From the NCBI GenBank assembly GCA_945833835.1, contig CAMAFR010000012.1, positions 1-58,497 on the forward strand: a stretch of DNA of 58,497 nucleotides. The letters are read 5' to 3'. The notes under the pieces are model-generated. The model saw nothing but the letters and a program-made list of their open reading frames with translations, was not told the origin of the DNA and searched no databases. The stretch comes from an uncultured Bacteroides sp. (lineage in GTDB: Bacteria; Bacteroidota; Bacteroidia; Bacteroidales; Bacteroidaceae). How positions within the stretch are numbered: the stretch's first letter is position 1; each line of letters opens with the position of its first letter. Below, in pieces: positions 25,706-35,225 of this stretch. The translations under genes were made by a program, and so were the position numbers.

Positions 25706-28582
25706 ATGGAAACATTCCTGCAATCTGTAGCCCACGACCTGTATCAGAAAACCGGCGGCAACCTCAGCGACGTGGCCGTGGTCTTCCCGAACAAACGGGC
25801 CGGACTTTTCTTCAACGAATACTTAGTGAAGGAAGCCGACCGGCCGATATGGTCACCTGCCTACCTCACCATCAGCGAGCTTTTCCGCAAAGCCTCTCCG
25901 CTGGAAGTGGCCGACCCCATCCAATTAGTGTGCGAGCTCTATGACGTCTTCCGCCAGCAGACCGGCAGCCGGGAGACCCTCGACGACTTCTACTTCTGGG
26001 GCGAAATGCTGATCAGTGACTTCGATGATGCCGACAAGAACCTGGCCGACACCGACGCCTTGTTCAGTAACCTCAAAGAGCTGAACGAGCTGAGCGAGCA
26101 CTACGATTTCCTGGAGGAGGGACAGAAGGAAGCCATCAGCCAGTTCTTCCGGCATTTCTCTTTACGAGAGACCACCGAACTGAAGCAACGCTTCACTGAC
26201 ATCTGGAACGGGCTGGGTAACCTATACACCACGTTCCGCCACCGACTGGAGACACAGGGCCTGGCCTACGAGGGGATGCTCTACCGCCAGGTCATCGACC
26301 GCCCCAATGTAGGCGCATGGCCCTACCGCACCTACGTCTTTGTGGGCTTCAATGTGCTCAACAAGGTGGAACACCGCCTTTTCAGCCGCCTCCGCGAGGC
26401 AGGGAAAGCCCTTTTCTACTGGGATTATGACACGTTCTACCTGCATCGCCAGCCGCACGAAGCCGGCGAGTTCATCCGGCGCAACCTGCGTGACTTTCCT
26501 TCCGAACTGCCGGCAGGCTGCTACAACCACCTGGATAGTGCCAAAGACATCACTTACGTGGAGTCACCTACCGAGAACGGGCAGTCACGCTACCTCACCC
26601 AGTGGCTCCGAGAAAACCTGACGCCGGTCGAGAAGGAAACCGCCGTCGTCTTGTGCAATGAGGCGCTGCTGCAATCCACCCTGCACTCGCTGCCCGAAAA
26701 TATCCGCCATACGAACATCACCATGGGCTTCCCGCTGTCACAGACACCGGCCTACAGCCTTGTCTGTGTCTTGCTCGACCTGCATACCTCCGGCTATAAC
26801 GCCCACAACGGACGCTTCCTGTTCGACTACGTCATCAGCACACTGACTCATCCTTACGTGCGCAGCCTCTCCGACGAGGCACACCTGTTGCAGACCACCC
26901 TGACGCAGAACAACCGCTTCTACCCGCTTCCTTCCGAGCTGCAGAAAGACCGGCTGCTGCAACGCATCTTTACCCCGGTGAGCGACAACCTGAGCCTCTG
27001 CCGACTGATTGCCGACACGCTGCAGGACATGGGCGTGTACTACCGGCAACGGACCATCGACCGCCGTGCGGAATATGACCAGCTATACCGTGAATCGCTG
27101 TTCCAGACCTTCAGCAAGATCAACCGTTTCGCCGATTTGATAGAAACAGGAAAGTTGCCGGTAACCGGCGGCACCCTGAAACGACTGATCACCCGCGTCC
27201 TATCGGCCTCTTCCATCCCTTTCCACGGCGAACCGGCCATCGGATTGCAAGTGATGGGGGTGCTGGAGACACGAAATCTTGATTTCCGCCACCTTATCCT
27301 GCTGTCGGTCAACGAGGGGCAACTGCCCAAAACCGGAAGCGACGCTTCCTTCATCCCTTATAACCTGCGGAAGGCTTTCGGCATGACCACCATCGACCAC
27401 AAAATAGCCGTCTATGCCTACTATTTCTACCGGCTGCTGCAACGGGCGGAGAAGGTGACATTGGTCTACAACACGGCGACCGATGGCATCAACCGTGGCG
27501 AAATGTCGCGCTTCCTGCTTCAGTTCCTGGTAGAATGGGAACATCCTGTCCGCCGGCTCCGGCTCGAAGCCCGTCAGTCACCGCAAGGCCACACACCCCT
27601 CTGCATCGAGAAGACGGACACTGTCATGAAACGGATGCAAACCTTGTACGACCTGCGTGTCAATCCGCATGCCCTGCTCTCGCCCACCATGCTCAATTGT
27701 TACCTGGATTGTCCGCTGAAGTTTTATTTCCGACATGTGGCCCAACTGTCGGCCCCGGAGGCCATCAGCGCCGATGTGGATGCCGCCACCTTCGGCAGCA
27801 TTTTCCACGATGCCGCCGAACACATCTATAAGGACCTGACCGCCCACGGTCCTACCATTGACCGTGCCACCCTCGAAACCCTGCTCAAAGACGAACCCCG
27901 CCTGCAAGCCTATGTGGACGACGGATTCAAACGGCTGTTCTTCCATATCCCGGCCGACGAACGTCCCGAATACAACGGGCTGCAACTCATCAACGCTGCC
28001 GTCATCCTGCGCTACCTCAAGCAACTGCTGCGGGGAGACATCCGTTACGCCCCCTTCGAGTTCGTGGCCTCCGAACGGTTTGTCAGCCAACCGGCAGACA
28101 TCCCTACTCCCAAAGGAATGATCCACTCACGCATCGGGGGCATCATCGACCGCATGGACCGGAAAGAAAACATCCTGCGTATCGTGGACTATAAGACCGG
28201 AGGCATGCCAGACACGCCGGCCAATGTAGCGGCCTTGTTCGTGCCCGACCGCAAGCGTTCGGCATACGTCTTCCAGACCTTTCTGTATGCCGACATCGTG
28301 TGCGGCCAGTTGGCCCAACGGCAGCTGGACTATCAGGTGGCTCCTTCGCTGCTGTTCATCCACCGGTGCGCCGCAGAAGACTATTCTCCGGTCATCCGCT
28401 TGGGAGAAGCCCGCAAAGCCAAAGAAGCCGTCCTGGATTTCCTCCCTTACCGGCAGGAGTTCCACCAACGGCTCCAGACACTGCTGGAAGAAATCTTCCA
28501 CCCCGACTTGCCGTTCCGGCCCACCGATGTAGAAGATCCTTGCAGTTTTTGTGAGTTCAAGGCCTTCTGCCGGAAGTCCTGA
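25706..28582 (+). CDS. addB: AddB-like PD-(D/E)XK exonuclease subunit with Fe-S cysteines
   Basis: This is the partner subunit of AddA. The N-terminal helicase-like region is degenerate: VAVVFPNKRAGLFFNEYLV replaces a working P-loop, as is usual in this subunit. The C-terminal nuclease contains IVDYKTGG with its catalytic Asp and Lys. Four cysteines that would hold an iron-sulfur cluster are present: one in NCYLDCPLKFYF and three in CSFCEFKAFC, in C-x2-C-x5-C spacing at the very end. The 958-residue protein ends just before a bidirectional terminator. No other recombination genes are near. Confidence 0.88.
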   Translation: METFLQSVAHDLYQKTGGNLSDVAVVFPNKRAGLFFNEYLVKEADRPIWSPAYLTISELFRKASPLEVADPIQLVCELYDVFRQQTGSRETLDDFYFWGEMLISDFDDADKNLADTDALFSNLKELNELSEHYDFLEEGQKEAISQFFRHFSLRETTELKQRFTDIWNGLGNLYTTFRHRLETQGLAYEGMLYRQVIDRPNVGAWPYRTYVFVGFNVLNKVEHRLFSRLREAGKALFYWDYDTFYLHRQPHEAGEFIRRNLRDFPSELPAGCYNHLDSAKDITYVESPTENGQSRYLTQWLRENLTPVEKETAVVLCNEALLQSTLHSLPENIRHTNITMGFPLSQTPAYSLVCVLLDLHTSGYNAHNGRFLFDYVISTLTHPYVRSLSDEAHLLQTTLTQNNRFYPLPSELQKDRLLQRIFTPVSDNLSLCRLIADTLQDMGVYYRQRTIDRRAEYDQLYRESLFQTFSKINRFADLIETGKLPVTGGTLKRLITRVLSASSIPFHGEPAIGLQVMGVLETRNLDFRHLILLSVNEGQLPKTGSDASFIPYNLRKAFGMTTIDHKIAVYAYYFYRLLQRAEKVTLVYNTATDGINRGEMSRFLLQFLVEWEHPVRRLRLEARQSPQGHTPLCIEKTDTVMKRMQTLYDLRVNPHALLSPTMLNCYLDCPLKFYFRHVAQLSAPEAISADVDAATFGSIFHDAAEHIYKDLTAHGPTIDRATLETLLKDEPRLQAYVDDGFKRLFFHIPADERPEYNGLQLINAAVILRYLKQLLRGDIRYAPFEFVASERFVSQPADIPTPKGMIHSRIGGIIDRMDRKENILRIVDYKTGGMPDTPANVAALFVPDRKRSAYVFQTFLYADIVCGQLAQRQLDYQVAPSLLFIHRCAAEDYSPVIRLGEARKAKEAVLDFLPYRQEFHQRLQTLLEEIFHPDLPFRPTDVEDPCSFCEFKAFCRKS

Positions 28583-28616
28583 CCACCCGAAACGGTTTCC
28601 TGCATACCGCAAAACA

Positions 28617-28685
28617 AAGACACAGCGTCACAAAGTCTCAAGCCGGAGATTCCTCCCCCCCTGATGCTTTGTGACGCTGTGTCTT
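28617..28685. terminator. Bidirectional terminator between addB and the TSCPD gene
   Basis: AAGACACAGCGTCACAAAG (28617-28635) pairs perfectly with 28667-28685 over a 31-base loop. The stem is flanked by A-rich and T-rich bases, suitable for the two converging transcripts. Confidence 0.8.
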
Positions 28686-28734
28686 CTTACTCTTCCGGAA
28701 TAGGCCTGACGCTCCCGTCAAGGGAGACGCAGGG

Positions 28735-28980
28735 TCAACCCAATGCCTGCCGCAACGCCTTGCACAGCTGGTCAGGACACGAAGTGGGGCGACCGCCACA
28801 GCGGATACCCTCCAGACGGGCAAGCACCTCCTCTACCTTCATTCCCTTGACCAACGAACAGATGCCTTGCAGATTCCCGTTGCATCCGCCCGCGAAGCGT
28901 ACATCGGTCACGATACCGTTGTCCACATTCACCTCTATGGCAGTACTGCATGTACCCGCAGTCTTGTACGTCAGCTTCAT
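28735..28980 (-). CDS. TSCPD-domain protein (TIGR03905 type)
   Basis: This 81-residue protein is a stand-alone TSCPD domain, the cysteine-containing module otherwise found at the end of some ribonucleotide reductases. Diagnostic segments are TYKTAGTCSTAIEV at the start, FAGGCNGNLQGIC in the middle and GRPTSCPDQL near the end. The Cys residues may bind metal; the function of stand-alone copies is not known. It is 14 bases downstream of yebC and therefore likely part of the pheT-yebC transcript. Confidence 0.9.
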   Translation of the reverse strand: MKLTYKTAGTCSTAIEVNVDNGIVTDVRFAGGCNGNLQGICSLVKGMKVEEVLARLEGIRCGGRPTSCPDQLCKALRQALG

Positions 28981-28994
28981 GTGTCCAGACCAGC

Positions 28995-29726
28995 TTACTC
29001 CTCTTCGGGTTTCATATTGGTATAGACCGTCTGTACGTCATCAAATTCTTCCAGACGTTCTATCATCTTGTCAATCGTTTCACGCTGTTCGGCTGTCACG
29101 TCCTTCAAGTCGTTGGGGATGTAGGTGAAGTCGCCACCGACATCTTCGAAACCACATTCTTCCAGATGTTTCTGGATGGCCGAATAGCTTTTCGGGTCAC
29201 CGTAAATGGTGATGGTCCCTTCTTCGGGATCTTCGTCGAACTCATCCTCTACATTATAGTCAATGAGGTCGAGAATCAGTTCTTCCATATCAACGCCGTC
29301 TTTCTTCTTGAAGGTGAAGACACACTTATGGTCGAACAGGAAAGCCAGCGAACCGGTAGTTCCCAGGTTACCGCCGAACTTGTTGAAGACCGAACGCACG
29401 TCGGCCACCGTACGGGTGGTGTTGTCTGTCAGCGTGTCCACGAAGATGGCCACACCATGAGGTCCGTAGCCTTCGTAAGTCATACCCTTGTAATCGCTCT
29501 GGTCCTTGCCCATCGCGTTCTTGATGGCGCGGTCAATGTTGTCCTTCGGCATGTTCTCGCGCTTGCAAGTAGCGATGACCGAACGCAGTGTCGGGTTGTT
29601 TTCAGGTTCGGGTCCGCCTGCCTTGACAGCAATTGCAATTTGTTTGCCCAGACGGGTAAAGGTCTTGGCCATGTGTCCCCATCTTTTCAGTTTTGTAGCT
29701 TTTCTATATTCAAACGCTCTTCCCAT
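28995..29726 (-). CDS. yebC: YebC/PmpR-family regulator or translation factor
   Basis: The 243-residue product begins MGRAFEYRKATKLKRWGHMA, the Bacteroidetes version of the YebC opening, and contains ENMPKDNIDRAIKNAMGK and YEGYGPHGVAIFVDTLTDN, the best-conserved family blocks. YebC proteins are described as DNA-binding regulators, and more recently as ribosome-associated factors that relieve stalling. The C-terminal tail is acidic. It lies between pheT and the TSCPD gene on the same strand, 64 bases after pheT. Confidence 0.95.
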   Translation of the reverse strand: MGRAFEYRKATKLKRWGHMAKTFTRLGKQIAIAVKAGGPEPENNPTLRSVIATCKRENMPKDNIDRAIKNAMGKDQSDYKGMTYEGYGPHGVAIFVDTLTDNTTRTVADVRSVFNKFGGNLGTTGSLAFLFDHKCVFTFKKKDGVDMEELILDLIDYNVEDEFDEDPEEGTITIYGDPKSYSAIQKHLEECGFEDVGGDFTYIPNDLKDVTAEQRETIDKMIERLEEFDDVQTVYTNMKPEEE

Positions 29727-29790
29727 TGGATGAAATATTTTAAGTTGTACATTCTTGATATAAATTCCGGTTCACGGGCTGTTGTGACGC

Positions 29791-32253
29791 TCAGCGCAAC
29801 TGTGCCCCCAGCTTGTTCTGAAGGTTGGCGATGAGTTTCTGCATCACTTTGTCAATCTGCTTGTCGTTCAGCGTAGCGGCCTCATCCTGCAGCAGGAAAC
29901 TTATGGCATAGCTCTTCTTGCCGGCCTCCAGATTTTTCCCTTCGTAGACATCAAACAGCTCGACACTCTTCAAGAGCTTCTTCTCGGTCTCGTAGGCAAT
30001 CTTCTCTATGTCGGCAAACTGCACCTTCTTGTCGAGCAGCAACGCCAGGTCACGCTTCACGGCAGGGAACTTGGAGATTTCCTTGTAGGTCACCACACTG
30101 TTCTTCACCGCCTTCATCAGCTCCTTCCAGTTGAGGTCGGCATAATAGATTTCATTGTCAATGTCGAACTTCTTCTGCAGGCACTTGTGCAGCACGCCGA
30201 ACGTAGCCAGCAGCTTGCCGCCACGGGTATGTACCGAAATGGCGACCGAATAAATGTCATCAGTAAGGTTACCGAACACCAAGGCACCGAAGCTCACTCC
30301 CAACCGACGGAAGACATTGAGCACATGGGCCTTCAGCTCGTACACCGAGGTCGGTTCGTCCGGATGGGCCCATGAGTTGCTGACACGCTTACCGGTCAGC
30401 CATATTCCCAGGTGCAGCTCTTCTGAGTAGGCCGCCAGCACCTTATCGGGGTTCTTGCGCTCGGCGTTGAAGTGGTAGCAGTTGCCGAACTCGAAGAACT
30501 TCAGGTCAGCGTTCTTGCGGTTGGCATTATGGCAGATGCTTTCCAGCCCACCGAAAAGCAGCGTTGCCCGCATCACGTTGAGGTCATTGCTCAGCGGGTT
30601 CATCACCCGTACCAGATTTTCGGGCTTGTAGCTCTCCAGCCCTTCGTAATAGGCGGCTGCCGTGAGCGAGTTGTTCAGGATTTCGTTGAATCCGCAACCT
30701 ACCAGCTGTTCGGCCACCAAGTTCTGCAGTTTCACTGACTTGTCTGTCTCGCCCTTCACACTCAGACTGGACTTCAGCGATGTGGGGATTTCCACATTAT
30801 TATATCCATAGATACGCAGAATGTCTTCTACCACATCACACGGACGCTGCACATCCACCCGGTAAGGAGGCACCAGCAGCGAGAGCACCTCGTCGGTCTC
30901 GCCCACCGTCTTCATTTCAAGCGATGCCACAATCCGCTTAACGGTCTCTCGGGGGATTTCCTTACCAATCAGCGCATTGACGTATGCATAGCTCAACTCT
31001 ACGGGGAAATCGGCTATCGGGGCAGGATAATTGTCCTTGATGTCGGAGGCTATTTCACCGCCGGCCAGTTCCTTGACCAAGAGGGCGGCCTCCTTCAAGG
31101 CGTACAGGGTGCCGTTGGGATCCACGCCACGCTCAAAACGGAAAGACGAATCAGTACTCAATCCGTGACGGCGGGCCGTCTTGCGCACCCACGTCGGATG
31201 GAAGTAGGCACTTTCCAGGAACACGTCCGTAGTAGTTTCGGTCGTACCCGAATCCACGCCACCGAACACGCCGGCCAGACACATGGGTTCCTCGGCGTTG
31301 CAAATCATTAGGTCACGCTCGTCCAACGTGCGTTCCACCTCGTCGAGGGTGACAAACTTGGTGCCTGCCGCACACGTCTTCACCACAATCTTGCCGCCTT
31401 TAATCTTGCCGGCATCAAAGCAGTGCATGGGCTGTCCGTATGCATGGAGGATATAGTTCGTGATGTCCACAATATTGTTGATGGGACGGACACCTATCAG
31501 CCGCAACTTGTTCTGCAACCACTCGGGACTTTCCTTCACCGTCACGTTCTTGATGGCCACTCCGGCATAGCGCGGACAGGCTTCGGTGTTCTGCACCTCC
31601 ACCTGGATGTCGAGGTCGTGACTGTCCACCTGGAAAGCGTCTACCGACGGACGGGTCAGCGTAGCCGGATGTCCGTTCTGCAGCAGCCATGCGTAGAGGT
31701 CACGTGCCACCCCGTAGTGGGAGCAGGCATCGGCACGGTTGGGCGTAATGTCCACTTCGAGTACATAGTCGCTCTTGATATTATAATAATCTTTCGCCAA
31801 GGTGCCGGGCACCGTATCGGCAGGCAGCACGATAATCCCTTCGTGACTGGTCCCGATGCCTATTTCGTCTTCGGCACAAATCATACCGTTTGACTCGATA
31901 CCACGAAGCTTTGACTTTTTAATGGTGAAGCACTGGTCACCGTCATACAGCTTGGTGCCCAGTGTGGCGACAATGACCTTTTGTCCGGCAGCCACGTTGG
32001 CGGCACCGCAGACAATCTGCACAGGGTCGGCCTGTCCCACATTGACCGTCGTGACGTGCATGTGGTCGGAATTGGGGTGCGGTTCGCAAGTCAGCACTTC
32101 GCCCACTACCAGACCTTCCAGTCCGCCCTTGATGGACTGTACTTCTTCTACTCCGCCTGTTTCCAGACCGATGGAAGTCAGCGCAGCGGCCACTTCATCC
32201 GGGGTCAAATCAAAATTGACGTATTCTTTCAGCCAATTATAAGAAATATTCAT
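29791..32253 (-). CDS. pheT: Phenylalanine-tRNA ligase beta subunit
   Basis: PheT forms the alpha2-beta2 synthetase with PheS, whose gene is not in the window. The 820-residue product shows the usual order: the N-terminal MNISYNWLKEYVNFDLTPDE, a tRNA-binding OB domain (VVGEVLTCEPHPNSDHMHV, about 50-68), the B3/B4 editing region (AHTYGQPMH-like block YILHAYGQPMHCFDA), B5, the core, and a C-terminal ferredoxin-fold anticodon-binding domain (SKFPAVKRDLALLLDKKV). Length and motifs are normal. It starts the pheT-yebC-TSCPD unit, with a -7 box about 40 bases upstream. Confidence 0.97.
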   Translation of the reverse strand: MNISYNWLKEYVNFDLTPDEVAAALTSIGLETGGVEEVQSIKGGLEGLVVGEVLTCEPHPNSDHMHVTTVNVGQADPVQIVCGAANVAAGQKVIVATLGTKLYDGDQCFTIKKSKLRGIESNGMICAEDEIGIGTSHEGIIVLPADTVPGTLAKDYYNIKSDYVLEVDITPNRADACSHYGVARDLYAWLLQNGHPATLTRPSVDAFQVDSHDLDIQVEVQNTEACPRYAGVAIKNVTVKESPEWLQNKLRLIGVRPINNIVDITNYILHAYGQPMHCFDAGKIKGGKIVVKTCAAGTKFVTLDEVERTLDERDLMICNAEEPMCLAGVFGGVDSGTTETTTDVFLESAYFHPTWVRKTARRHGLSTDSSFRFERGVDPNGTLYALKEAALLVKELAGGEIASDIKDNYPAPIADFPVELSYAYVNALIGKEIPRETVKRIVASLEMKTVGETDEVLSLLVPPYRVDVQRPCDVVEDILRIYGYNNVEIPTSLKSSLSVKGETDKSVKLQNLVAEQLVGCGFNEILNNSLTAAAYYEGLESYKPENLVRVMNPLSNDLNVMRATLLFGGLESICHNANRKNADLKFFEFGNCYHFNAERKNPDKVLAAYSEELHLGIWLTGKRVSNSWAHPDEPTSVYELKAHVLNVFRRLGVSFGALVFGNLTDDIYSVAISVHTRGGKLLATFGVLHKCLQKKFDIDNEIYYADLNWKELMKAVKNSVVTYKEISKFPAVKRDLALLLDKKVQFADIEKIAYETEKKLLKSVELFDVYEGKNLEAGKKSYAISFLLQDEAATLNDKQIDKVMQKLIANLQNKLGAQLR

Positions 32254-32292
32254 AATCTATGTATTTTTTGTCTGTCTCTACACTTTTTCGCG

Positions 32293-32300
32293 CAAAGATA
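32293..32300 (-). promoter_or_regulatory. -7 box of the pheT promoter
   Basis: TATCTTTG on the minus strand is an exact TAnnTTTG box 40 bases before the pheT ATG, in the gap after dnaB. The -33 element is weak. Confidence 0.55.
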
Positions 32301-32363
32301 CGTTTTTTTAGAACACAAACGTATATAACTTGCGCTGATTTTTATGGCGCATCCACCGGACAT

Positions 32364-33923
32364 TCAGAAAGGAACATCGGGCACCGGAGCGCCGAAAGGA
32401 TTGTCGGGCATGGGCGGAATCTCCTCGGGAGGAGGCATGGGCACACCGCCGCCACGGTTCATCTTCGACTTCAGTACCGGGGCAGAGCCTCCCTGCTCGC
32501 CGGGCAGCGGCACAATCATGTCGTCATCCGGGTTCTGGAAACGGGCAAACTCGCTGCGGAACCGGAGCAGCACATCTCCCACGGCACCGTTACGGTGCTT
32601 GGCAATGATGATTTCGGCCATGCCGTGCAGGTCGTTCCCCTTTTCGTCCGAATAAATCTTGTAGTACTCCGGACGATGGATGAAACATACCATATCGGCA
32701 TCCTGCTCAATGGCTCCCGACTCGCGCAAGTCGCTCAGCTGCGGACGCTTCCCGTCGATACCTTCACGGTTTTCCACCCCACGGTTGAGCTGGCTCAGGG
32801 CAATGATGGGGATGTTCAGTTCCTTGGCCAACCCTTTCAGCGAACGGGAAATGGTGGAGACCTCTTCCTGGCGGCTGCCGAACGACATACCGCTGGCATT
32901 CATCAGCTGCAAATAGTCGATAATGATGACCTGCACCCCATGCTCGCGCACCAGACGACGGGCTTTTGTACGCAGTTCGAACACGGAGAGCGAAGGGGTA
33001 TCGTCCACATACAGCGGAGCGTCGTACAGCTCCTTGATTTTGTAGTCCAGCTGTCCCCACTCATACGGGGCCAGCTGTCCGCTCTTGATTTTATCGCCGG
33101 GAATCTCGCAGACATTCACTATCAAGCGGTTGACCAGCTGCACATTGCTCATTTCCAACGAGAACAAGGCGACGGGCACCTGGTTGTTCACGGCCATGTT
33201 CTTGGCCATGGACAAGACAAAGGCCGTCTTACCCATCGCCGGACGTGCCGCAATAATCACGAGGTCCGAGTTCTGCCACCCCGAAGTCATCTTGTCGAGC
33301 TGGTGGAAGCCACTGGCCAGACCACTCAGACCGTCGGTACGGGCGGCTGCCTTCTGCAACATCTCGTAAGCCTCGCGGATCACCGGATTGATCTGCGTGT
33401 AGTCCTTCTTCATGTTCTGCTGCGAAATCTCGAACAACTTCCCTTCGGCCTCCTGCATCAGGTCGTCCACATCCTGCGTGTCATCGAACGCCTTGGTCTG
33501 GATATTGCTGGTGAAGGTAATCAGCTCGCGGGCCAGGAACTTCTGGGCGATGATGCGGGCGTGGTATTCGATATGTGCCGATGAAGCCACCATACCGCTC
33601 AGCTGGGTGATGTAGAACCGGCCTCCCGCCTCCTCCAGGTCGCCGCGCTTGCTGAGCTGCTCGGCCACCGTCAGGATGTCAATGGGCTGCTGGTGGATGG
33701 CCAGGTCGGTAATGGCGGCATATATCAGCTGATGCTTCCGCTCATAAAAAGATTCGGGACGCAATATCTCGCTCACCAACGAATAAGCGTCTTTCTCAAT
33801 CATCAGCGCGCCCAGCACCGCCTGTTCTATTTCGGGTGCCTGCGGTTGCAGATGGCCGTACTCATCGACCGGTTTTGTCTTCGCGGACTTCGCGATGCGT
33901 GTGGTTTTTATCTTATCTGCCAT
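32364..33923 (-). CDS. dnaB: Replicative DNA helicase DnaB
   Basis: DnaB is the ring helicase of the replication fork. The N-terminal DnaB_N domain begins with PQAPEIEQAVLGALMIEKDA (about 28-47). The RecA-like ATPase carries Walker A ARPAMGKTAF at 226-235, then FSLEMSNVQLVNRL, Walker B VIIIDYLQLM, and SLKGLAKELNIPIIALSQLNR with the arginine finger region. The tail is Pro- and Gly-rich (GGGVPMPPPEEIPPMP). The 519-residue frame is continuous, with no intein. It ends the aminotransferase-permease-dnaB run, 48 bases after the permease. Confidence 0.97.
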   Translation of the reverse strand: MADKIKTTRIAKSAKTKPVDEYGHLQPQAPEIEQAVLGALMIEKDAYSLVSEILRPESFYERKHQLIYAAITDLAIHQQPIDILTVAEQLSKRGDLEEAGGRFYITQLSGMVASSAHIEYHARIIAQKFLARELITFTSNIQTKAFDDTQDVDDLMQEAEGKLFEISQQNMKKDYTQINPVIREAYEMLQKAAARTDGLSGLASGFHQLDKMTSGWQNSDLVIIAARPAMGKTAFVLSMAKNMAVNNQVPVALFSLEMSNVQLVNRLIVNVCEIPGDKIKSGQLAPYEWGQLDYKIKELYDAPLYVDDTPSLSVFELRTKARRLVREHGVQVIIIDYLQLMNASGMSFGSRQEEVSTISRSLKGLAKELNIPIIALSQLNRGVENREGIDGKRPQLSDLRESGAIEQDADMVCFIHRPEYYKIYSDEKGNDLHGMAEIIIAKHRNGAVGDVLLRFRSEFARFQNPDDDMIVPLPGEQGGSAPVLKSKMNRGGGVPMPPPEEIPPMPDNPFGAPVPDVPF

Positions 33924-33971
33924 AGTTTTTCGTTGTTAATTCTAATTGGCGGCAGCCATAGGCAGCCACCG

Positions 33972-35213
33972 TCATTCATAGCGCATGGATTTGGCGGGAT
34001 GGATGTGGCTCACCAGGCAAGACGGGCCTATCAGCATCAGGACAGACACCAACAGCGTGGCCACATTCAGCAGCAGGATGAGCCAGACGTTCAGCTCCAC
34101 CGGCACCGCATCAATATAATAGGTGGCAGGATCCAGACGCACCACCTTGAACAGGGCCTGCACGCCACACAGGGCCAGGCCGATGACATTCCCCCATACC
34201 ATTCCGCGCCCTATCACAAACACCGCAAACGACAGGAAGACCTGACGAATGGCGGCATTGTCGGCCCCCAAGGCCTTGAGTACGCCAATCATGGTGGTAC
34301 GCTCCAGTATGACGATGAGCAATCCTGAAATCATGGTGAAACCCGCCACCCCTGTCATGAGCAGGAGGATGACCCACACATTGAGATCCAACAGGTCGAG
34401 CCAGGCGAAAATCTGGGGATAGACTTCCTCCACCGTCCGCACGTAGTAGTCCGGCTCCTCATCGGTCGGGCCGGCCAAACGCTCGCGCAACAGCTCGCCC
34501 ACCGAGTCGGGCCGCATACCTGCCGCAACAGACAGCTCCAGTCCGTCCACCTCCCCCGCCTCCCGGTTGTTGAGCCGGTTCACGGTAAACAGGTCTGTAA
34601 ACAGGAAAACATCGTCGAAGGCGGCAAAATGGGTCTGGTAAATCCCGGCCACCGTCAGCCGCCGGGCCCGGACGGTGCCTTCCAGATAGTACGTGAAGAG
34701 CTTGTCACCCACCTCCAGTGCCAGCCGGTCGGCGATGGTGCGTGAGACCAGCACCTCGTTGCCGGCCACCGAATCAGAAAACACCGGCAGGACACCGGCC
34801 TGCAGATGCCTGGCCAGAAAAGACAGGTCATACTCGCCGCCCACCCCCTTGAGCACCATTCCCTGAAAGTTGTCGGCCGTCATAATCATCCCCGGTTTGG
34901 TGGCAAACCGCTGCACATGGGCCACTCCCGGCAATGCGGCCAACGAATGTACCAGGCTGTCGTCCGCCTGGATGGGGGTGGTCTGGAAAGAGCGGACATC
35001 CTCTAAGCTCGTCACCAGCACATCGGCACTCACGCCGACCACCTTCTGTCGCACCTCCCGCTTGAAGCCCACCACTACCGACACCGACACCAGCATGACA
35101 GCCAGGCCCACGGCAATACCCGCCATGGCGATACGCACGGCAGGCTTCGAAACTTCCTTTCCACCTTCATCACTCCGGTAGATGCGGCGCGCTACAAAAA
35201 GTTTCCAGTCCAT
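33972..35213 (-). CDS. LolE/LolC-like ABC transporter permease
   Basis: This FtsX-family permease resembles the lipoprotein-releasing LolC/LolE subunits. One membrane helix lies at about residues 27-50 (IAMAGIAVGLAVMLVSVSVVVGF). A MacB-like periplasmic domain follows, and three helices lie near 280-400 (VWVILLLMTGVAGFTMISG; VLLILL-type segments at the end). The motif LERTTMIGVLKALGADNAAI is diagnostic of the FtsX domain. The ATPase subunit is not in the window. Bacteroidetes often encode this permease singly. It is 12 bases downstream of the aminotransferase gene. Confidence 0.9.
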   Translation of the reverse strand: MDWKLFVARRIYRSDEGGKEVSKPAVRIAMAGIAVGLAVMLVSVSVVVGFKREVRQKVVGVSADVLVTSLEDVRSFQTTPIQADDSLVHSLAALPGVAHVQRFATKPGMIMTADNFQGMVLKGVGGEYDLSFLARHLQAGVLPVFSDSVAGNEVLVSRTIADRLALEVGDKLFTYYLEGTVRARRLTVAGIYQTHFAAFDDVFLFTDLFTVNRLNNREAGEVDGLELSVAAGMRPDSVGELLRERLAGPTDEEPDYYVRTVEEVYPQIFAWLDLLDLNVWVILLLMTGVAGFTMISGLLIVILERTTMIGVLKALGADNAAIRQVFLSFAVFVIGRGMVWGNVIGLALCGVQALFKVVRLDPATYYIDAVPVELNVWLILLLNVATLLVSVLMLIGPSCLVSHIHPAKSMRYE

Positions 35214-35225
35214 GCCGCCACAGGG

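Noticed and set aside
32364..33923. Possible intein in dnaB
   Set aside because: The helicase motifs are contiguous and the length is 519 residues, so no insertion is present.
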